Assembly (NCBI RefSeq): GCF_042685645.1 | Contig: NZ_JBHUNX010000001.1 | Location: forward strand, 2,852,001-2,916,000 | Source of the DNA: Salininema proteolyticum | GTDB lineage: Bacteria; Actinomycetota; Actinomycetes; Mycobacteriales; Micromonosporaceae | Length of the DNA stretch: 64,000 nt | Reading direction: 5' to 3' | Shown: piece by piece, positions 59,406 through 64,000 of the stretch | How positions within the stretch are numbered: the first letter of the stretch is position 1 | Layout of the letters: the number at the start of each line of letters is the position of its first letter | Program-made: the position numbers and the translations under genes | Notes under the pieces: model-generated | What the model saw: the letters and a program-made list of their open reading frames with translations, nothing else | Databases searched by the model: none | Told to the model about the DNA's origin: nothing

Positions 59406-60278
59406 TCAGTACCCTCCGCCGACTCCGGCGGGCATGGCCGCCGGCTGCCACGTCGTCTTGTACTGCATCCAGTTCTTGATGCGGTCCAGCGAGTCCTCGT
59501 CCAGTCCGGGACGGCGCACGCGCTTGAGCGTCTCGGCCGCGGCGGCCTCCAGCTCCTTCGCCAGAGCGGCGTCCTCCACGCCCTGGAGGTCCAGGCCGTT
59601 GACGTCGTCATGCGAGGCGATCCACGGCGCCACCTCGGCGACCGGTCCGCTGAGGACGTTGACGACCCCGCCGGGCAGGTCGCTCGTGGCGAGGACCTCC
59701 GCGAGGCTCAACGCCGGAAGCGGGCTCTTCTCGCTGGTCAGCACGACCACCGCATTGCCCGTGGCGATGGCGGCGCCGACCGCGTCGACCAGGCCGTAGA
59801 GCGGGTCGTCCTGCGGGGCGACGACGCCGACCACTCCGACGGGCTCAGAGCTCGTCACGTTCGAGTAGGGTCCGGCCACGTCGTTGTTCGACGAGACCAG
59901 GGCGGCGGCCTTGTCGGTCCAGCCCGCGTAGTGGATCAGGCGGTCAATGCTCGCCGCGACGACCTCCGCGGCGTCGTCCAGGTCGATCCCCTGGGCCTCG
60001 ACCAGCTCCTCGACGTACTGGGCGAAGCGGCCCTCCAGCATCTCCGCGGCGCGGTAGAGGATCTGGCCGCGCAGGTAGGCGTTGGCGCCGGCCCATCCGG
60101 ACTGGGCCTTGCGCGCCGCCGCCACGGCGTCGCGCGCGTCCTTCCTCGTCGCACGGGGCGCGTTCGCCAGGTGGTCGCCCTGGGCGTCGGTCACGGCGTA
60201 CGTCCTTCCCGACTCGGAACGGGGGAACTTCCCGCCGATGTAGAGCTTGTAGGTCTTGAGAGTCTTGAGCCGGCTCAT
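59406..60278 (-). CDS. Truncated ALDH-family protein (no catalytic domain)
   Basis: 290 residues from ATG 60278, overlapping the complete ALDH by 4 bp. The N-terminal NAD-binding half is present (YIGGKFPRSESGRTYAV, AATGN-type IATGNAVVVLTSEKSPLPAL, GVVNVLSGP), but the catalytic domain with GQxC and LELGGK is missing and PWN reads PQDDP. A ~290-residue ALDH-like partner next to a complete ALDH behind deoC is common in Streptomyces, so this is a stable gene, not a recent truncation. Possibly regulatory or a heteromer subunit. Confidence 0.9.
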   Translation of the reverse strand: MSRLKTLKTYKLYIGGKFPRSESGRTYAVTDAQGDHLANAPRATRKDARDAVAAARKAQSGWAGANAYLRGQILYRAAEMLEGRFAQYVEELVEAQGIDLDDAAEVVAASIDRLIHYAGWTDKAAALVSSNNDVAGPYSNVTSSEPVGVVGVVAPQDDPLYGLVDAVGAAIATGNAVVVLTSEKSPLPALSLAEVLATSDLPGGVVNVLSGPVAEVAPWIASHDDVNGLDLQGVEDAALAKELEAAAAETLKRVRRPGLDEDSLDRIKNWMQYKTTWQPAAMPAGVGGGY

Positions 60279-61687
60279 TTCAGGTAGCCCTCCAGTCCTT
60301 GGCGCCCGCTCTCGCGGCCGTACCCGGATTCCTTGACGCCGCCGAAGGGGCTGGCCGGGTCGAAGTTGTTGTACGTGTTGGCCCAGACCACGCCGGCCTT
60401 GAGGCGGTCGGCGGTCCATCCCAGCTGGGCGGGGTCGCTGGTCCACACGCCCGCGGCGAGGCCGTAGGGCGTGTTGTTGGCCTTGGCGACGGCCTCGGCC
60501 GGGGTGCGGAAGGTGAGCACGCTCAGCACGGGGCCGAAGATCTCCTCGCGGGCGACGGTCATCGACTGCTGCACGTCGGTGAAGATCGTGGGCCGGTGCC
60601 AGAAGCCGTTCTCCGGCAGGTCGACTCCGGTGTCCCAGAGGCTCGCGCCCTCGTTCTCGCCCTGGCCGACCAGGTCGCAGATGCGCTCGAGCTGCTCGGC
60701 GGAGTTGATCGCGCCGATGTCGGTGTTCTTGTCCAGCGGGTCGCCGAGGCGCAGCGTGGACAGGCGGGCCTTGACCCGCTCGACGACCTCTCCGGCGACG
60801 CTCTCCTGCACCAGCAGGCGGGAGCCGGCGCAGCAGACGTGGCCCTGGTTGAAGAAGACGCCCTTGATGATGCCCTCGACCGCCTGGTCGACCGGGGCGT
60901 CGGCGAAGACGATGTTGGCGCCCTTGCCCCCCAGCTCCAGGGTGAGCCTCTTCTTCGTCCCGGCCACGGCACGGGCGATGCGGCGGCCCACGGCGGTCGA
61001 GCCGGTGAAGGCGATCTTGTCGACGTCCGAGTCCACGATGGCCGCACCGGTCTCCCCGGCCCCGCCGAGGATGTTGACCACGCCCGGGGGCAGTTCGGCC
61101 TCCTGGCACAGCTCGGCGAACTTGAGCGCCGTCAGCGGGGTCGTCTCGGCGGGCTTGAGGACGACGGTGTTGCCCGTCGCCAACGCCGGGGCGATCTTCC
61201 AGGCCAGCATGAGCAGCGGGAAGTTCCACGGGATGACCTGTCCGGCGACGCCGAGCGGCTCGGCGCCGGGACGGACGTGGTCGAGCTTGTCGGCCCATCC
61301 GGCGTGGTAGAAGAAGTGCTGCGCGGCCTGCGGAATATCGAAGTCGCGGGTCTCCTTGATCGGCTTGCCGTTGTCGATCGTCTCGGCGACGGCGAACTCG
61401 CGGCCGCGCTCCTGGAGGAGGCGGGCGATGCGGTAGAGGTACTTGCCGCGCTCGATGCCCGGCAGGGCGGCCCACGTCTTCTGGGCCCGGCGGGCGGCCT
61501 TGACGGCGCGCTCGACGTCGGCCTGTCCGGCGACGGCGTAGGTGTAGGCCTCTTCACCGGTGGCGGGGTTGACGCCGCCGGCCTTCTCGCCGGCCCCGGC
61601 CTCGGTGAACTCGCCGTCGAGGAAGAGTCCGTAGTGGTCGTTGATGTTGGCGGGCGCGGATTCCGGCGCGCTGGCGTATTCGAACAT
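60275..61687 (-). CDS. Aldehyde dehydrogenase
   Basis: 470 residues with all ALDH motifs intact: IPWNFPLLMLAWKIAPALATGNTVVLKP, LELGGKGANIVF with catalytic Glu, and FNQGHVCCAGSR with catalytic Cys (~290). Placed 2 bp after deoC, it probably oxidises acetaldehyde released by DeoC to acetate, consistent with deoxyribose catabolism. Overlaps the truncated ALDH start by 4 bp. Confidence 0.95.
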   Translation of the reverse strand: MFEYASAPESAPANINDHYGLFLDGEFTEAGAGEKAGGVNPATGEEAYTYAVAGQADVERAVKAARRAQKTWAALPGIERGKYLYRIARLLQERGREFAVAETIDNGKPIKETRDFDIPQAAQHFFYHAGWADKLDHVRPGAEPLGVAGQVIPWNFPLLMLAWKIAPALATGNTVVLKPAETTPLTALKFAELCQEAELPPGVVNILGGAGETGAAIVDSDVDKIAFTGSTAVGRRIARAVAGTKKRLTLELGGKGANIVFADAPVDQAVEGIIKGVFFNQGHVCCAGSRLLVQESVAGEVVERVKARLSTLRLGDPLDKNTDIGAINSAEQLERICDLVGQGENEGASLWDTGVDLPENGFWHRPTIFTDVQQSMTVAREEIFGPVLSVLTFRTPAEAVAKANNTPYGLAAGVWTSDPAQLGWTADRLKAGVVWANTYNNFDPASPFGGVKESGYGRESGRQGLEGYLK

Positions 61688-61689
61688 GG

Positions 61690-62616
61690 CTAGTCCACCG
61701 TGACGTAGTTAGGGCCGGAGTAGCGGCCGCTGGAGAGTTTCTGGCGCTGCATGAGCAGGTCGTTGAGGAGGCTGGAGGCACCGAAGCGGAACCACTCGCT
61801 GGACAGCCAGTCGTCCCCGAGGACCTCGTTGACCGTCACCAGGTACTTGATCGCGTCCTTGGTGTTGCGGATGCCGCCGGCGGGCTTGACGCCGATCTGG
61901 ACGCCGGTCTCGGCGCGGAAGTCGCGGACGGCCTGCATCATCAGCAGCGTGACCGGGAGGGTCGCGGCGGGGCTGACCTTTCCGGTGGAGGTCTTGATGA
62001 AGTCGGCCCCGGCGTGCATGGCCAGCCAGGAGGCCCGGTTGACGTTGTCGTAGGTGGCCAGTTCGCCGGTCTCCAGGATGACCTTCAGGCGGGCGTCGCC
62101 GCACGCCTCCTTGACCGCGGTGATCTCGTCGTAGACGGTCTCGAGGTCGCCCGACAGGAAGGCGCCGCGGTTGATGACCATGTCGATCTCGGTGGCCCCG
62201 GCCGCCACGGCGGCGCGGGTGTCGTCGAGCTTGACGGGGAGCGGGGCCTGGCCGGACGGGAAGGCCGTGGCTACCGAGGCGATGTTGACGCCGGTGCCGC
62301 TCAGAGCCTCGGCGGCGACCGCGACCATGGACGGGTAGACGCAGACGGCGGCGGTTCGGGGCGCGCCGTGGCCGGGATTGGCGGCCTTGGCGCAGAGGGA
62401 GCGGACTTTGCCGGGCGTGTCCGCGCCTTCGAGGGTGGTGAGGTCGACCATGCCGATGGCGAGGTCGATGGCTCTGGCCTTGCTGTCCTTCTTGACCGAC
62501 CTGGTGGAGAGGTCGGCCGCTCGTGCTTCCAGCCCTTGGGCGTCTACGCGCGGCAAGGTGCGCACGAGGGCGGCAGCTGTGGCGCCGCTGGTAACGCTAC
62601 CTGAAATTGATCCCAT
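61690..62616 (-). CDS. deoC: Deoxyribose-phosphate aldolase
   Basis: 308 residues from ATG 62616; upstream in-frame Met codons exist (e.g. MRESL) but a TATCAT box at 62623-62628 ends 6 nt before ATG 62616, fitting leaderless initiation there. Class I aldolase motifs: AVCVYPSMVAVAAEAL, TEIDMVINRGAF, LKVILETGEL and ADFIKTSTGK, whose Lys forms the Schiff base. It splits 2-deoxyribose-5-phosphate into glyceraldehyde-3-phosphate and acetaldehyde. First of the deoC-ALDH-ALDH transcript. Confidence 0.95.
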   Translation of the reverse strand: MGSISGSVTSGATAAALVRTLPRVDAQGLEARAADLSTRSVKKDSKARAIDLAIGMVDLTTLEGADTPGKVRSLCAKAANPGHGAPRTAAVCVYPSMVAVAAEALSGTGVNIASVATAFPSGQAPLPVKLDDTRAAVAAGATEIDMVINRGAFLSGDLETVYDEITAVKEACGDARLKVILETGELATYDNVNRASWLAMHAGADFIKTSTGKVSPAATLPVTLLMMQAVRDFRAETGVQIGVKPAGGIRNTKDAIKYLVTVNEVLGDDWLSSEWFRFGASSLLNDLLMQRQKLSSGRYSGPNYVTVD

Positions 62617-62740
62617 GATCGGATGATACCTGAGGCTCTCTCGCATGAATGACACGGTCACGGCCATTCTGGCACAGGCCTCGGTGCGCCGAGACCCCAA
62701 AAGGGGATCGGCTCGGCCACAGGCGGAGAGGAGGGGGAGC

Positions 62741-62793
62741 GAAAAAGGCCGGCCCCGCCTCGACCGCCTGTGGAGCGGTCGGCGGGGCCGGCC
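62741..62793 (-). terminator. Terminator of the GntR gene
   Basis: Long hairpin: GGCCGGCCCCGCC (62747-62759) pairs with GGCGGGGCCGGCC (62781-62793), extended by a GACCGC/GCGGTC inner stem (62762-62767/62775-62780). Read on the minus strand it is followed by TTTTTC (complement of 62741-62746). Confidence 0.85.
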
Positions 62794-62868
62794 CGAAGAC
62801 TGGGGATGCCGCCCTGGTCGGTCCGGCGCCTGCAGGGCGCGCGAGGGCGGAGATCCCGGGCTCGGAGG

Positions 62869-63531
62869 TCACTCCTCGACGAGCTCCTTCATGTAGATCG
62901 TGGTCTCGGACACGGCGCTCTCTGCGTCGCCGTCGATGATGGCCTGGATGGCGCGGATGTGGTCGATGTGGGGCTGGTCGAAGTTCCCCAGCCCGGTACG
63001 GACGGTCTCGCCGAGCGACTCGGACAGCTCGCGGTACAGGTCGGAGAGCAGCTTGTTGTGGCTGGCGTCGGCCACGGCCTGGTGCAGCGCCACGTCCGCC
63101 TCGATGAACTCCTCGTACTTCCTCGCCGCGTAGGCCTTCTCGCGGCGCTCCAGGGCGTCGCGGAGGATCTGGACGTCCTGGTCGGTCCTGCGGTGGGCGG
63201 CCAGGCGGGCCGCCTCCAGCTCGAGGCCCCGGCGGACCTCCATGGTGTCCGAGGCGTGCGAGGCGGCGATGCGCGAGCGCACCGACTCGGTGGCCTCGGA
63301 GGTGGAGACGACGAAGGTTCCCGAGCCCTGGCGGACCTCGAGCAGCCCGGCGTGGACGAGGACCCGCACTCCCTCTCGCAGGGTGTTTCGGCCGACCCCG
63401 AGCAGCTCGATCAACTCGGTCTCCGGCGGGATCCGCTTGCCGACCCGCCACTCCCCAGAGGTGATCTGGGTGCGCAGCTGGCCGATCACGTGATCGACCA
63501 GGCCAGTCTTGCGGGCCGTTTCTATAGCCAT
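62869..63531 (-). CDS. FadR/GntR-family regulator with FCD domain
   Basis: 220 residues from ATG 63531 (GGAGG site); the longer frame adds 13 residues. GntR winged helix (5-75: LVDHVIGQLRTQITSGEWRVGKRIPPETELIELLGVGRNTLREGVRVLVHAGLLEVRQGSGTFV pattern) and an FCD ligand domain (from EVRRGLELEAARLAAHR; His residues in DVALHQAVADASHN and PHIDHIRAI are the usual metal ligands). Sits between the deoC-ALDH operon and the phosphohexomutase gene, so it probably regulates deoxyribose/nucleoside catabolism. Confidence 0.92.
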   Translation of the reverse strand: MAIETARKTGLVDHVIGQLRTQITSGEWRVGKRIPPETELIELLGVGRNTLREGVRVLVHAGLLEVRQGSGTFVVSTSEATESVRSRIAASHASDTMEVRRGLELEAARLAAHRRTDQDVQILRDALERREKAYAARKYEEFIEADVALHQAVADASHNKLLSDLYRELSESLGETVRTGLGNFDQPHIDHIRAIQAIIDGDAESAVSETTIYMKELVEE

Positions 63532-63804
63532 CGTTGGCAACCTCCGGGGGACGGGTCGAAAGTTCGTCAAAGGGCGGCGTGCCAGTGAAGCATGCCGCAG
63601 TCTCGTTCAATTAAAACAGACGTACAGCCGGAGGCCACCCTCAGGTCGAAATTCATCCCATCATTTGCTCATAGGACTAATGTCACAATTCACTGTATCA
63701 TCCTCGTGTTACCTGGGCGCGAGGGCCACGGGGCCTGACCTCGACCGTAGCCGACGGCGCTCGGGAGGGCCCCGGAAGACCGGGCCCGTGGAAAGATTAG
63801 GGCC

Positions 63805-64000
63805 ATGAGCAATGAGCTGAACCTCGACGACCTGAAAGGGACCGTCGCCGAGTGGATCGCCGACGATCCGTCCGAGTCGGACCGTGCCGAGCTGACCGAC
63901 CTGCTCGAACGCCTGCCCGAGACCGCCGACGAATTGGCCGACCGCTTCTCCGGCCGCCTGGCATTCGGCACCGCCGGCCTCCGGGGCGAGCTGCGCGCCG
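63805..64000 (+). CDS. Phosphohexomutase (phosphoglucomutase/phosphomannomutase family), N-terminal part
   Basis: Starts at ATG 63805 and runs off the window; 65 residues are visible. The sequence ends with RFSGRLAFGTAGLRGELRA, the N-terminal family signature of alpha-D-phosphohexomutases; the active-site Ser lies beyond the window. In actinomycete deo loci a phosphopentose/hexomutase of this type sits beside GntR and deoC and interconverts (deoxy)ribose 1- and 5-phosphate, matching the operon context here. Confidence 0.88.
   Translation, partial: MSNELNLDDLKGTVAEWIADDPSESDRAELTDLLERLPETADELADRFSGRLAFGTAGLRGELRA

Noticed and set aside
63695..63703. Shared GTATCATCC before the phosphohexomutase and before deoC as a GntR operator
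   Set aside because: At deoC it coincides with the -10 box and is too short, so it may be only a promoter feature.

Overview
The window comes from a high-GC actinomycete chromosome. Evidence for this is the very GC-rich coding sequence with frequent GTG starts, an AfsR/SARP-type regulator, Tat-type lipoproteins, a mycothiol-type DinB-fold protein, and several genes whose -10 box sits 6-7 nt before the start codon (leaderless type). Gene content looks like Nocardiopsaceae/Streptosporangiales or a relative, but the genus cannot be fixed from sequence alone.

Layout. 0-3.7 kb: tail of an ECF41/SigJ-type sigma factor next to an FAD oxidoreductase, then a membrane protein, an alpha/beta hydrolase and a TetR regulator that share a candidate operator. 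3.7-9.2 kb: tctA-tctB-tctC tripartite tricarboxylate uptake genes facing a CitA/CitB-type two-component system. 9.2-17.7 kb: mixed housekeeping and accessory genes (sirtuin, CDF transporter, lipoprotein, rhodanese, Lrp regulator, phosphotransferase, EamA exporter, flavin amine oxidase). 16.9-18.9 kb: a MarR / DoxX / extradiol-dioxygenase module with three matching palindromes. 18.9-20.2 kb: secreted GH18 chitinase. 20.4-24.6 kb: MoxR-DUF58-DUF4129 operon. 24.6-27.5 kb: LD-carboxypeptidase, NUDIX hydrolase, a broken trpF remnant and an exported amidinotransferase-like lipoprotein. 27.8-33.3 kb: a regulatory block in which two paralogous ArsR genes flank a two-component system and an AfsR-like regulator.

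33.6-41.1 kb is a cell-envelope block. A large secreted repeat protein with a sortase-like tail converges on a tight four-gene operon encoding a beta-helix lipoprotein, a Tat-exported DyP peroxidase, a small lipoprotein, and a membrane protein that looks like a pentameric ligand-gated ion channel homologue. Two near-identical 19-bp elements in the same orientation (33353 and 41273) bracket this block. 41.3-45.9 kb holds a GPP34 protein, a tRNA(CAU), and assorted enzymes and membrane proteins.

46.0-56.9 kb is the most striking locus: eight head-to-tail, mostly overlapping genes for a small membrane protein, an alpha/beta hydrolase, a benzoylformate-decarboxylase-like ThDP enzyme, an FAD 2-hydroxyacid dehydrogenase, an unusual P450, an aldehyde dehydrogenase that has lost its catalytic residues, a haem fatty-acid alpha-dioxygenase-like protein, and NhaA. 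Chemically these fit a bacterial fatty-acid alpha-oxidation pathway (acid to 2-hydroperoxy/2-hydroxy acid to 2-oxo acid to Cn-1 aldehyde); this is inference. 57.0-64.0 kb: two tandem double-GNAT paralogues, then the deoxyribose block: truncated ALDH, ALDH, deoC, a GntR/FCD regulator, and the start of a phosphohexomutase.
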